A DNA stretch of 64,000 bases from Omphiscola glabra (lineage: Eukaryota; Mollusca; Gastropoda; Lymnaeidae): the NCBI GenBank assembly GCA_964017045.1, contig OZ024810.1, positions 7,247,562-7,311,561 of the forward strand, given 5' to 3'. The notes beneath the pieces are model-generated. The model saw nothing but the letters and a program-made list of their open reading frames with translations, searched no databases and was not told where the DNA came from. Of this stretch, positions 11,373 through 22,883 are shown in pieces; the stretch's first letter is position 1, and every line of letters starts with the position of its first letter. Both the position numbers and the translations under genes were made by a program.

Positions 11373-11500
11373 ATATCCATGAGTTGTCCACGTATTTGAT
11401 GGTAAACTACGGGGATAATGTATCCATGTGTTGTCCACGTATTTGATGGTAAGACCACGGGGCTGAAGTATCCACGAGTTGTCCACATATTGGATGGTTC
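11373..11500. repeat. 47-bp minisatellite, right part
   Basis: Continuation of the array begun at 9790. TTGTCCACGTATTTGATGG occurs at 11,384 and 11,431 and a diverged copy at 11,479. Units alternate ACTACGGGGATA and CCACGGGGCTGA. Confidence 0.85.
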
Positions 11501-13154
11501 ACTGGAATGCTACTGGGTTCTAAGGGATTGCGTCAATACGTTTGTACACTGCGCGACATTAGCATCGGATCGTTAGATCGATAGATCAATGAGGTATTCG
11601 AAACCAAACACCGCGACTTAGGGTGTTTAACCCCATTGATCTAAAGCAAGGGTTCTCAGATAGTTGGGACGGCTGTTACCTTTTGCCACTATTACTTAGA
11701 TATCTCGTACATTTTCCACTGCTTCTTACATTTTTTACAGATATTTTTTTTAAAGTTTTGATCGGTTTACTTTTTTTAAATATGAAATTATAGCCAAGAA
11801 ATTTGAAATAGCGAATTTATGTATGTCAACCCCTTGCTCGCCCTCCCTAAAAATCCCGTCGAGAAGAATTGGATTGTATCAACTTTAGAATCCCCGATCT
11901 AATCATAGGTGCTATTTGTAGTCTGTTGACGTCCAATCAAACGCGAGGATTTAGTCTTCGCAGTAGACGTAGGCTGGAATTCCGGGTAACACCGCTGGCT
12001 TTCCTTTTTTTTTTTTTTTTTTTTTTTTAGCTTTAAAGTGACTTGCTTTATGACCAGTTGTAACTGCTATCAGCCGGCAGATACTGGTAACTTATTAAAT
12101 ATATTATTTGAAGTCTATGACGCGTTCGATAAATGATTAACTGTTGGAGACCATTTAAAGTATAAGTAAAGTAAACATGCAAATTATAATGGGATGAAAT
12201 AAATATGAAGCTCTTAGTTATAATCCCCAAGATAATTCTGTGACAGACTTGGGATTTAGTGAGATTAGTACTATTTACGTAATGGTCGCATAGGTTAATT
12301 TGGTGTCGACAAATGTTACCTTAAAAAAAATTTTGAGAATCATTGAAATTATCAATTACCGCTAAAGTGTTAGAGAACTATTTAAGAATTAAACTTGACT
12401 ATAGTAGTAGGAAATGGGGAAAAAAAAAAAGGGGGAGGGTAAAAATTAGGGGCATATGCGGGAACGTTATATGTGGAGTCTATTTAACTTAAGTTAATTT
12501 ACGTGGAATAGAATTAGCAAACATAATTTGTAAATAGAACGTTCCATTAAGACTGACTGTTGTGTTAGCTCAACCTAAGATAAGACTTAGTTTTCTTGTT
12601 AAGAAAATATAAAAAAAAGCACAATTCCTAAATTCTTTCAGAGCCGGCTTCCAAAAATTTAGAGCTACTTTTGGCGACCTGCTGATTTTGAAAGTGGACA
12701 ATAAACTTTAAATGAAAATTTAAAATCTGTTTTCATCTAAACGTAAACATGACGGTCTTTTCACTCATCAGATGGTGTGTCGGTTGGACCGAGCAGCGTG
12801 CGTTCATTATAACGCAAATCAATTCATGCGTGACCTAGTTTTCGTCAAAGCTGCTCCATTTAATATGGTCGGGAAACATCGAAGTTTCATAACCTAAATA
12901 AAATTGTTGTATTCCTGAAATAATTGTTTTCGTATTCATGACGCAAACATCATTGGCGAATCAATTGTGTACACTATTTTACATACCGGTACTTTATACT
13001 AGGCTATATTTCATTAAGAAAATATCCCTACCTTAATAGGAAAATGTTACATTTATTGACACCTAACCATTCCTTGGTATAGAGTACTCTGTTGTCGTGT
13101 GTGAATGAGGCTAGTGGAACCTCCGGCCCAGTGGAGATTTATATTAAGTTAAAC
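11501..13154. other. Unannotated AT-rich sequence
   Basis: No gene, RNA or complete transposon was recognised in this 1.65 kb. A 24-T run lies at 12,005-12,028, and the word AAGGGTTCTCA at 11,648 resembles one hAT-type end, without a convincing partner. Confidence 0.45.
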
Positions 13155-13242
13155 ACAATACTATCATACATATACTATCATACATTTACTATCATACATT
13201 TACTATTATACATTTACTATCCTACATGTACTATAATACATT
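13155..13242. repeat. 14-bp minisatellite, about 6 copies
   Basis: Tandem copies of ACTATCATACATTT with one or two substitutions each. Confidence 0.85.
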
Positions 13243-13349
13243 TTTACGGGCAAGCAAGGACGAGTAAGAACGTGTTTTAAATACGTGTTGTCTGTCACGA
13301 TCAGAATATCGTGCATTTGGTAAAAAACACTTTTGCTCACCTTTTCATG

Positions 13350-13555
13350 CTTTAGAGTGAGTGTGACGTGTCTGTCTTGAAGAGTATATCGTGTCTGTCT
13401 GGGAGAGTATGACGTGTATGTCTGAAAGACTATGACGTGTCTGGCAGTGAGAGTATGACGTGTATGGCTAGGAGTGCATGACATTGTATAGCTGGGAGAG
13501 CATAACACGTCTGGCTGGGAAAAGATGACGTGTCTGGCTGGGAGAGTGACGAAAG
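13350..13555. repeat. Degenerate 28- to 31-bp minisatellite, about 7 copies
   Basis: Repeated words GAGAGTATGACGTGT and GTCTGGCTGGGA recur at roughly 30-bp spacing with many substitutions, indicating an old array. Confidence 0.75.
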
Positions 13556-13821
13556 GAATTAACCAAGTATGGTTGCCTTGACAACTGGCGTGTTGGGCAA
13601 TGATTGAGGGCATAAAATAACGTCTGATGTACTATCATATTGGGCTTGGTATCTATGTCAAATACCTAACACTATTAAGTTCTTCAATACAATATTTCAC
13701 TGAGGCATTATTCACTTGGATAAAGGCACTTTAATTTTAAATAGTTTTTATCTAGATTGGGTGTTGCTTGTTTTTAGTCCACCTAACAAGCGTTGGTGTT
13801 CTTTGTTTTATTGCATTTCAA

Positions 13822-13983
13822 CAGTGGCGTAGCGAGGGGGGCATCATGCCCCGGGTGCTACTCACAAAGGGGCGCCAAATGGTATATTTTACATATAATA
13901 GTGTATGGTTTTCGAATGAAAAAGGGGGGGGGTGCTAAAAAGGTATTATGCCCCGGGCGCGAGTTAAGCTCGCTACGCCACTG
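13822..13983. mobile_element. hAT-type MITE, 162 bp
   Basis: Perfect 15-bp terminal inverted repeats: CAGTGGCGTAGCGAG at the left and its reverse complement at the right. Flanking 8-mers CATTTCAA (13,814-13,821) and CATCTCAA (13,984-13,991) match at 7 of 8, as expected for a hAT target duplication. Both arms contain ATGCCCCGGG. It is too short to code and would depend on a transposase supplied elsewhere. Confidence 0.88.
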
Positions 13984-14150
13984 CATCTCAAAAGGCCTTT
14001 GTGTTGTTTATAAGGAATCTTTTTATTTTAAATAGTTTTTTTTACCTTGTTTCAATTGTTTTCTCTTATTAATGTTTTACTTTTTGGGAATTCTTGTTAG
14101 CTGGTCTTAAAAACACATTTGTTCTTGTCGAGTATGGCTTCCCTCATTAC

Positions 14151-14589
14151 ATGTGTTGGAATGTCTAACAATTTCATGTGCTGGAATGTCTAACAATTTC
14201 ATGTGCTGGAATGTCTAACAATTTCATGTGTTGGAATGTCTAACAATTTCATGTGTTGGAATGTCTAACAATTTCATGTGCTGGAATGTCTAACAATTTC
14301 ATGTGCTGGAATGTCTAACAATTTCATGTGCTGGAATGTCTAACAATTTCATGTGTTGGAATGTCTAACAATTTCATGTGCTGGAATGTCTAACAATTTC
14401 ATGTGCTGGAATGTCTAACAATTTCATGTGCTGGAATGTCTAACAATTTCATGTGTTGGAATGTCTAACAATTTCATGTGCTGGAATGTCTAACAATTTC
14501 ATGTGCTGGAATGTCTAACAATTTCATGTGCTGGAATGTCTAACAATTTCATGTGCTGGAATGTCTAACAATTTCATGTGATGGAATGT
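14151..14589. repeat. 25-bp satellite, about 17 copies
   Basis: Units combine ATGTGCTGGAATGTC with TAACAATTTC. The only frequent variation is GCTGG versus GTTGG, which forms a simple binary pattern along the array. Confidence 0.95.
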
Positions 14590-14823
14590 GTTTAATTAAT
14601 GTATGTGAATACATCAGTTGTCCGGGACAAGATTTGCGCACCCCCCCCCCCCCCAATCTTACCGGTCACCCCTTTCTGCACCCTCTATGAAAAAAGAAAT
14701 CTTCAGTTTGGTGACAGTGCTTTCAATCATATGAAAACATGCCGACAGAGGCGAACAATTCAGTACAGAAACCCCTTTTCTGCACTACTAGTACGACATT
14801 ACTCTCTGGAATGTGCAACACTG

Positions 14824-14932
14824 TTATGTAACTACAATGTTATGTACTACAGTGTTATGTACTACAGTGTTATGTACTACAGTGTTATGTACTACAATGT
14901 TATGTACTACAATGTTATGTACTACAACGTAT
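14824..14932. repeat. 15-bp minisatellite, about 7 copies
   Basis: Tandem GTTATGTACTACAGT / GTTATGTACTACAAT units at an exact 15-bp period. Confidence 0.9.
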
Positions 14933-15661
14933 ACCATTTAAAAATTTAGTGTAAAGTTCAAAGCTTATCTAGAACTCATTTGGTTAAAACAACATTAATT
15001 CTTGAGTTTTGTGTGCAAGCATCAAATGTTTCAATGGGTTGTTGTTCCAGTACCGCCCACTCACGAGATGTTAAAACTAGAGTAGGCGAAGAATATTGAT
15101 CCATCCAAGCATGTAGCAGTAAAACATTGACGAACCAACTCTCTGGTACACAAGACAAACCCCCTCCGGTATTTAGGGTCCGCCGTCTAAAACATGGTGA
15201 GCACTGAGAAGGTAACATGTGCGGGGCTACCACCGCCACTACAACAGCTCTTACTACCTTACACCGCCCTCCCCCAGCCCCCCTTCTGCAGCCGTAATCT
15301 ACCCCTTACAACCTGCGGCACGTGAATGAGCTTAGTCAAAGACCGACGTTACACCCGGCTAGACATGGAGGAAGACAGGGAGTCTTCCAGCCGCCCGCTA
15401 ACTGATGATAACGTAAGTTGGAGTTTTCCTTGTTAATTTTTTTCTTAGAAACTCGTGCCGCCTTTGGTTTTGTTTTCTCGACGTCCGTGTCTGAGAGTCT
15501 CGTCGTTTGTTTGTATTCACTACACATCAGTGTGTCCGGGAAGATGTGTTCTTGTGGCTCGTAAGATATTTTTTGAAACAAAACAAAGACGATGCCGTTA
15601 TTTATTTATGAAAACACTGCAGTGGGAATTTGAGAAAGCGTGTAGTGTAGTGGGCCTAGAT
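14933..15661. other. Unannotated spacer
   Basis: No supportable gene or mobile element. Short open frames here have no recognisable domain. Confidence 0.45.
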
Positions 15662-15819
15662 CAGACCTGTTTACACTCAAACTCTTAAAATCGTACAATC
15701 TCATCACAAAATCGTTAAATACATTATCGTAATAGTGAAAAATAAACATACAGTATATATAATGTTTACACCTCAAAATCGTACATTGTACGACAAAATC
15801 GTAAGAATAAACAGGTCTG
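15662..15819. mobile_element. Small inverted-repeat element (MITE), 158 bp
   Basis: Perfect 12-bp terminal inverted repeats CAGACCTGTTTA / TAAACAGGTCTG. CTAGAT directly precedes and directly follows the element, suggesting a 6-bp target duplication, although CTAGATG also occurs nearby at about 15,873. The interior contains AAAATCGTAC and GTACGACAAAATCG. The superfamily is undetermined. The same end word, CAGACCTGTTTAC, occurs again at 21,813. Confidence 0.7.
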
Positions 15820-16619
15820 CTAGATGTCTCTGTGTTGATCTGCCGTCTCAGTGTCGAGATGGTGTCTTGACTACTAGATGTTTTAACAGTAACACAGAGG
15901 TGTAGAGCGTGTCACGTTTCAGTCCAAGTAAGAGTTTGACATGGTGATTAACTGAACCAAATTCAAGGTTGACCTACTTCGAGACCTGTCTACCTGTGGG
16001 TCAGAAGACGTGTGAGGTACACACCAAAGTCTCCAGTTTACTGTAGTGTGTAACCAAACATGTCAACAGACGTGAACACAAACCAAGGGTATCGGCGATG
16101 TATTGTGTGTACATTTAGTTGCATTCTCAGGGGCGTGCTAACAAAAGAAAAAGCCAGATTCACGCACCCCCCCCCCCCCAACCCGTATGTTAAAATAATA
16201 AAATGAGTTATTATTTGATAGTGCCGTACAACTCATGATACTATCAGATAACAGTGCCGTACAACTGATGATACTACCAGATAACTCATTGAACAAGTTG
16301 GTCAAGTAACAAACCCATGAGACCCCAAGTTTGTGAGAACTACTTCAATTCTGCACCAAAAACTAAACCTTATCTTCATTATTTTTTGTTGGGTATGGTC
16401 TCAAAATGTAAAGATTGTGTGACTTGACATTCATTCAGTTGACTTGACATTAATTCAGTTGAAAGTAAAAATGAATATTTGAGCCTGTCCCGAGCAGCTG
16501 AAGATCTTTTTAAAAAAAAATTATTTACTTAGAAATTCTGCTTAGCACATAACATGTAAATGTAAGCTACAAATTTGATTAGTGTAATATGAGGACTGCG
16601 TTCAAGGTGAAGCAATAGG
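15820..16619. other. Unannotated spacer with short duplication
   Basis: A direct duplication of about 34 bp containing AGTGCCGTACAACT lies at 16,220-16,292. The word CAGGGGCGTGCTAAC near 16,128 resembles one end of the hAT-type MITEs, but no mate was found. A C-run lies at 16,166-16,177. Confidence 0.45.
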
Positions 16620-16985
16620 AAATATAACAATGGACAACCTGGAATAGAGCATACTCATACAGCGTAATGGGGAAAAATTGAAATGTAACACCAAGAGTAG
16701 GCTATATGGTATAACCTGAAATATAACATACAGAGTAAGGGAAAACCTCAACGATGACAAAAACTAGTTAAGTCATCTTTCACTGTTTCCCCTACTCTGT
16801 ATGTTATATGTCAGGTTGTACACTATATTCTGTATGTTATTTGTCAGTTATTACCCTATACTCCGTATGTTATATGTCAGGTTGTACCCTATACTCTGTA
16901 GGCTATGTTATATGTCAGGTATTACCTTAAACTGTTATATGTAAGGTTTTACCCTATACTCTGTGTGTTATATTTCATACACATT
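16620..16985. repeat. Minisatellite with an orientation switch
   Basis: Right of about 16,785 the units read TACTCTGTATGTTATATGTC followed by AGGTTGTACCC, about 5 copies at 35- to 55-bp spacing. Left of about 16,750 the same motif is present reverse-complemented (AACCTGAAATATAACATACA at 16,712). The two halves can fold into a stem of more than 30 bp around a centre near 16,768. Confidence 0.8.
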
Positions 16986-18559
16986 TAACTGCGATGTCCA
17001 TTACTCAGCACAATATATGTTAAATCTACATAATGTTGCTTTGAGCCATTTGGTAAAATGCCAAAATCACGAGTCTTTCCAACATGTATTTCATAGTAGG
17101 GTTTTGATAGATCTTTTTGGTTCAGTAATTTCCATGCTTCAAATTGAAACTGCCGACAAAGATGAAACATTTTATTTGCTCTATCAATTTAAAAGAAATT
17201 AACTTGAAGGATTAATTTACTTCTGATATGGACGGGGTCTGCTCCGCTTTCGAGCCTTCCACCCACCCCACGTTTTTCACACAGTAATGGATAAGTGTTG
17301 CTACTAAATAATTTAGGATATTAATTTTACCCAATTCACTGTACACACATATATAAGAATGAGCTATACTGACATAACGCCAAAGAACCGATAATATTTT
17401 GATACGCTCGGACTCTTAAAAACAATCATAGTTATTTTCTATTATTTTACGGAAATCGAATAAATTTACATGCGCAAAAAAAAATTATATTTCCGCTTTT
17501 ATTTTAGCAAAATTTCACGTATTATTATTATAAATTACAAAATATTTAAAGAAACAACTAAGGAACTATCTTAAGCATTTTATATGCGTTTGAAAGTTAT
17601 GAAAAATAGATTAAATAAAACAAATTAGGATCAAAGAATTACACAGTAATCATATTTATCGGGAAAACCTAAATATCAGTTGCTATTAGTGCGTTCTTTA
17701 GAGCGTTGACAATAATGCGAAATAAAAATAAAATTATTTAGTTCTAAATAATCACGCAAATGACGTCATAGTGCGAATTGCCTATTTAGCCAAAGCTAAA
17801 AGTTCTCTGATTTAATAAAAGAGCGTGACAAAACTGATAATGTATATTCCCCTTCTTAAAAGTAAAATTAATAAATAGCATTGATTGCTTTTTACATTTC
17901 TAAACTTAAATACAAATTTAGCTTTGAATTTTTAAACATTTAATACGTTTTTACTTTTTATTCATTCCAAAAATAAACTTTTATGAAATTTATAAAGTAG
18001 TAAAAACTCCACATTTAAAAATAATTTTAATAAGAATATGCCGTTTAATTAAATTGGTGCAGCAAAACTACGTAGCAAAATAGCATTTTCAATGCACTTA
18101 TCACTCATCTAAATAAGAATAAATCATTTTAAATGCTAACAAATTCTTTTTTGCGTTAGTAAAGGGGCTACAATCCAGTGGATGATTTAACAATTTTTAA
18201 AAAGCTCTGTGTGGGGGTGGGGGGATTAATACGATAGATTCATTTTGCCCAATGCAGCACAAGATTAGCCACATAATGAATTTGATAAATAATTAACCAT
18301 CTTCGATACATATATATCGGGGGGTAGGAAAATGAGTTTATATATTTTTACTTGGATGACAATATCTTTCAAACCAATGACATTACAGTTGTGAAAATTA
18401 GACGCTATATTCTCATTTTACGTATGAAAATATGTTTACCAATTAAGAAAATCAATGAAGTTAGCAAAACGTAAATACATTTACATTATTAAACCCATGA
18501 ATATCAAAACACAATCATTTTATACAAGTTAAAATTTAATTTTCAAAATAGAGATTTTA
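16986..18559. other. Unannotated AT-rich sequence
   Basis: Very AT-rich, with stops in all frames. A perfect palindromic TGACGTCA occurs at 17,761. No mobile element ends were recognised. Confidence 0.45.
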
Positions 18560-19663
18560 TTAAATAGAGAGATAGACAGAAAGACAGACAGACAGACAAA
18601 TAGACATATAGATGATAGATAGATATGTAGATAGATAGACGGGTGGATGGATGGATAGATGGATGGAGGAAACGATGGATGGATGGAAGGGTGCGTGGAT
18701 GGGTGAGTAAATGAATGGATGGATGGATAGATAGATAGGTAGAAAGATAGGTAGGAATGTAGGTAAATAGATATATATATAGATAGTTAGGTAGGTAGGA
18801 AGATAGATGGGTAGATAGATGGCTAGATATATAGTAGATAGAAAGGTAGGTAGGTAAGTGGGAAGGTAGGTAGGTAGGTAGGTGGGCAGGTAGGTAGGTG
18901 GGCAGGTAGGTAGGTGGGTAGGTAGGTGGATGGGTAGGTAGGTAGGTGGGTAGGTAGGTGGGAAAGTAGGTAGGTAGGTAGGTGGGTAAGTAAGAAGACA
19001 GGTAGATGGTAGATAGGTAGAAAGATAGACAGACAGACAAACAGACATGTAGACAGGCATACATAACGACAGAGAGACAGACAGAGAGACAGACAGACAG
19101 AGAGACATACAGGCAGAGAGACAGACAGATAAAAGAGAGACACAAGCAGAGAGACAGACAAAGAGACAGACAGAAAGAGAGAATGGGAGACAGGCTGGGA
19201 GACAGACAGAGAAACAGACAGACAGACTGAGAGACAGACAAAGAGACAGACAGGCATGGAGAAATACAGAGAGACAGACAGAGAGACAGACAGTCAGACA
19301 GAGAGACAGGCAGACAGACAGATTGACTGAGATACAGACAGAGAGACATACAGGCAAAGAAACAGAGAGAAAGAGAGACAGACAGACAGAGAGACAGACA
19401 TACAGACAGACAGAGAGGCAGACAGACAGAGAGACATACTGAGAGACAGACAAAGAGACAGACAGGCAGAGAGAAATACAGAGAGACAGACAGAGAGACA
19501 TACAGACAGTCAGACAGAGAGACAGGCAGACAGACAGAGGGACTGAGATACAGACAGAGAGACATACAGGCAAAGAAACAGAGAGAAAGAGAGACAGACA
19601 GACAGAGAGACAGACATACAGACAGACAGAGAGACAGACATACAGAGAGACAGACAGACATAT
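18560..19663. repeat. Compound GATA/GACA/GGTA tetranucleotide tract
   Basis: The tract is ordered: AGAC/AGAT near 18,570-18,650, GGAT 18,640-18,735, mixed TAGA/GGTA to about 18,990, and AGAC/AGAG to 19,663. Within the last part, a segment of about 216 bp is duplicated: GACTGAGATACAGACAGAGA occurs near 19,325 and 19,541 (the first copy has TTGACTGA). Long cysteine- or tyrosine-rich minus-strand frames are simple-sequence artefacts. Confidence 0.93.
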
Positions 19664-19710
19664 CATCCTTGAATATTTGCGAAAAAGTTATCTTTATTCG
19701 GTAAGCTATA

Positions 19711-20492
19711 TCTATACATATATATAAATTAATGTATGTATATATGTTCCGTATGTGCTTCTATACCATTATTCCAAAAGAGATGAACATTTTATGAATT
19801 GTTGTACACACGCCCGTAAATGTTTTTAAATTCTTACACACATTTTACACTATTCCGTTTTGGGACCGGGGCCCTAAATTATTTTTTCCCCATTTTATGA
19901 GCTGAATATAATTTCCGTATGCGTTTCTATACCAGTCATCCGATTGCGTTAAAACTTGTATAAGCTGTTGTGCGCATCAAAGGTTTCTGAATTAGCTTAT
20001 CCATTTTGAAATATTCCTTTTGGGACCGGGGGCCCTAAATAATGTTTTCTTATATGAGCTATACAAATATAATTTCAATCAGTGCTATTGCATGGGTGGA
20101 TAGAAATCAATCAAATACAAGCGACATTTCAGTTTGTGTGTGACATAAGTACAACTATTTTACCCATTTGCGCTTGGGGCCAGGGGTCTTATTTTAAAAA
20201 TAATAAATATTTGAGCTATATAAATAGAATTTAAAACAGAGCTACTGCATGGGGGGATCAATCGCTACAAGTGTGTTGACTAAATTTTGAAAATCCATGC
20301 TTCTTACGTGGACACCTATATGTAGCCTGCTCACGCGTCGAAAAAACTTCTAATTAAACTAATTTATTTGTGTACGCACTAGACGGAAAAAACAATAAAT
20401 ATTTTCTATTTAAAAATTACTTTAAAACTTAATTTAAACACAAACACTTTTTTCATTGTGCGGCAGTGCAACGCATGCCGGGTTCTCGCTAG
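19711..20492 (+). mobile_element. Non-autonomous Helitron, 782 bp
   Basis: The left terminus is TCTATACATATATATAAATT, preceded by A (19,710). The right terminus ends CTAG followed by T (20,493), the A/T insertion site typical of Helitrons. A short hairpin sits just inside the right end: CGGCA (20,461-20,465) pairs with TGCCG (20,476-20,480), with an inner TGC/GCA pair, 9 bases before CTAG. No inverted repeats or target duplication are present, as expected for rolling-circle elements. The interior holds three diverged units of about 160-165 bp anchored on TTGGGACCGGGGCCC-like words (about 19,859, 20,019 and 20,184). No replicase-helicase frame is present. Confidence 0.8.
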
Positions 20493-21149
20493 TTGTTAAG
20501 ATTAGTCTTGTCTTTAAAAAAATATATATGTTCTTTAGTGCGTAAAATTTCGTCAACAAACAAATTTGAATGAGCACAATGTCAAGATTCATATGTGGGC
20601 ACTGCCCTACAGTTTTAGATAGATTGAAATATACGTTTTATTTGACTGATTTGAGCCATTTAAATGCTAGATCTGTTTACTTATTCGTAAAATGCACATG
20701 TTTTCCCCATATGTATGACTTAATTTACGTTGCTGAATCCATCCAAACGGGAACCCCAGCCCACGACTTCCGGTCACAGTGTGAAAAGTTTCTTGCTGAG
20801 TTCATGACTTAATATTAATGAAACAAAATATGTGGAGTTATACAACAATTTAATGTGCTCTAAGGGGGCGTGCATGAATTCTGTCAACACAAATTGGTTT
20901 GGAAAGACAGGTGTTGACAAGGGGGAGGGGGTGGGGTTTAGATTAGTTGACGGGAACTATCACGTTTTCTCTATTAAATTTTTAATCTTAAAAAAAAGTG
21001 ACTGGTTAATACATCATTTTAAAAAAAAAATATAACTATAAATGAGTGTAAAGAATCATATAATTTTTACGTTTTTGACAATATAAGTATTATAAGATTT
21101 ATTTAATGTGTTTCTGTGCACTGCAGATGGCTGGTCACAATGTTAGCAC
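20493..21149. other. Unannotated spacer
   Basis: A frame of 80 codons at 20,570-20,812 has no recognisable domain and I do not call it. Otherwise AT-rich sequence. Confidence 0.4.
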
Positions 21150-22564
21150 TAGAGACCGACCGAATTTTGGCTTCGGCTTCGGTTTCGGAAACAGAAAAGT
21201 TAACGTTCGGTTTAATTTCGGTTTCGGCCGAAAGTGACTGAGGTTTTCGATCATCTACCAGAGGCTACGCTGTCTGTCTGTCTGTCTCTAGGCTGGCAAT
21301 CCTTTATTTATTATTGCTCGACGTCTTGCTGTCATCGTATGTTCTATGACTAATACTCTGTGAAAACTGCCAACAGCTGCATGATGACCTACTTGTCCTT
21401 CATTTCCAGATTATTGAACTTCAATTAGGCCTAGGCAAATGTAAACAGTTTTGTGGAAGGAAAACTAATGGAATGATAATATTTAAATCATTATTTTTGT
21501 TTTAATTTTATAAAAAATAAAATTTGGAACCCTAGGTTTATACAATTCATTCATTTGTGATTTATTATTATCATGCTCATCAATGTTGTCATAGGCAAAG
21601 GTGAATAATATTGAATAATCTTAGGAAATCGTATTATTTCCCCTATTATTTTTTGTTTAATTTGTTTTTAAATTAAGGAAACTGAAACTTTTTCAATTCA
21701 TTCATTTCTTAAAATTCATCATTATCATGCTCATAAACATTTTTATTGACGAAATATCAAGTGTGTGCATGTGCCACTGGTTTGTATTATAATTATGTAG
21801 TAGGCCTACTGCAGACCTGTTTACTTGTATGATTTATGCGACGAATTTAAATGTATTTTGCGATTCTCCGTCGAGACCCGTCAGAAGAACTACTTTATCA
21901 AACGCGGTCCAAAAAAAATAATTTCCCCCACCTATTGGGGTGAGGGCCCCCACCTATTGGGGTTAGGGCCCCCACCTATTGGGGTGAGGGAGGTTGTTCA
22001 CCGAACGAAATGATTACGTCACCAGCACGATAACCGCGAAACATTGCGGTGATATTTTTATAGCCTTTATAACAGATATTTAGGTGACAATTGGCTCTAT
22101 TAGAACCACAATAATTATTGTAGGTAAATGGTCTAGAATGTAATTATATTATAAAAGCAAAGGGCACTCAAGGGTCTATTTTGCATGAATTTTGCCCCCC
22201 CCCCTTTTTTTTTCGTTGAAATTTACTCTTACCATACTACTTTAAAACATTTTAAGAAATTTAAATTACTTTTATATTAAAATGATAAAAATCAAAGATA
22301 TTCTTTAGATCGTCATTTATTATTATTCACGCTGATATCATCTTTTATAAAAAGAATGTAAATATTGGTACTATCCCCCATCATTTTTTGATGCATGCAG
22401 AATTTATGCGTGAAGGAATTTCAAATATTTTTAGTTATGGTTTCGGCCAAAAGTCTCGTTAAGCTTTTGGTTTTGGCTTCGGTTGTGGTCGAAAGTCATC
22501 TTAAAAATGTTTGCCTAGTTTCGGTTTCGGCCGAAATCAGAAAATCACTTTCGGTTGGTATCTA
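21150..22564. mobile_element. hAT-type DNA transposon, non-autonomous (1,415 bp)
   Basis: The left end is TAGAGACCGACCGAA and the reverse complement of the right end is TAGATACCAACCGAA (13 of 15 identical). Flanking 8-mers GTTAGCAC (21,142-21,149) and GTTACCAC (22,565-22,572) match at 7 of 8. Both subterminal zones are rich in TTTCGG/CCGAAA words (21,160-21,250 and 22,435-22,555), a usual hAT arrangement. No transposase frame remains. The interior contains a lone copy of the 15,662 MITE end at 21,813 and a 22-bp repeat at 21,925-21,992. Confidence 0.85.
21925..21992. repeat. 22-bp repeat, 3 copies, inside hAT element
   Basis: CCCCACCTATTGGGGTGAGG occurs three times with one substitution in the middle copy. 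CCCCA..TTGGGG within each copy is itself an inverted repeat. Confidence 0.85.
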
Positions 22565-22883
22565 GTTACCACACTTTGTTAGCGCAAGAGAAGTCAAAAG
22601 TTGGTCTCTATTCACCTTTAGATTATGTTTGTCGTAAATGGCTAGGGCGGTATGTTTGCGATCATGCTCAAACACATTTTCAAAATCTGTAACATCTATT
22701 TTGAATCACATGTCATGTTGAAAAAGCTTGTTCAACAGCATCGACAATTCCTGCTTGAGCATAAGAAATTAACACCTGCTCCTCAACAAAAAACGATTCG
22801 ACCAATGCGAATAGCTTCCAGGAGATAGAACTTATGGCAATTATTGCTCACACTGACAATGCTTCTATTTTAAGTGCTGAATG
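22565..22883. other. Spacer, possible protein relic
   Basis: A forward frame near 22,680-22,830 encodes a short basic stretch (about 39 residues) that might be debris of a transposon protein. It is too short to identify. Confidence 0.3.

Noticed and set aside
12005..12028. T-run as the tail of a reverse-oriented SINE
   Set aside because: I could not find tRNA-like promoter boxes or a target duplication beside it.
11647..12345. Candidate hAT element between CAAGGGTTCTCA and TGAGAATCATTG
   Set aside because: The ends are only partly similar and the flanking 8-mers (ATCTAAAG and AAATTATC) do not match.
18543..19666. Cysteine/leucine/serine-rich minus-strand proteins of about 370 residues
   Set aside because: Translation of GACA/GATA simple sequence; composition follows directly from the tetranucleotides.
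20570..20812. 80-codon frame with scattered Cys/His
   Set aside because: The Cys/His spacing does not match a finger family I know, and there is no supporting context. It may be debris of an element.
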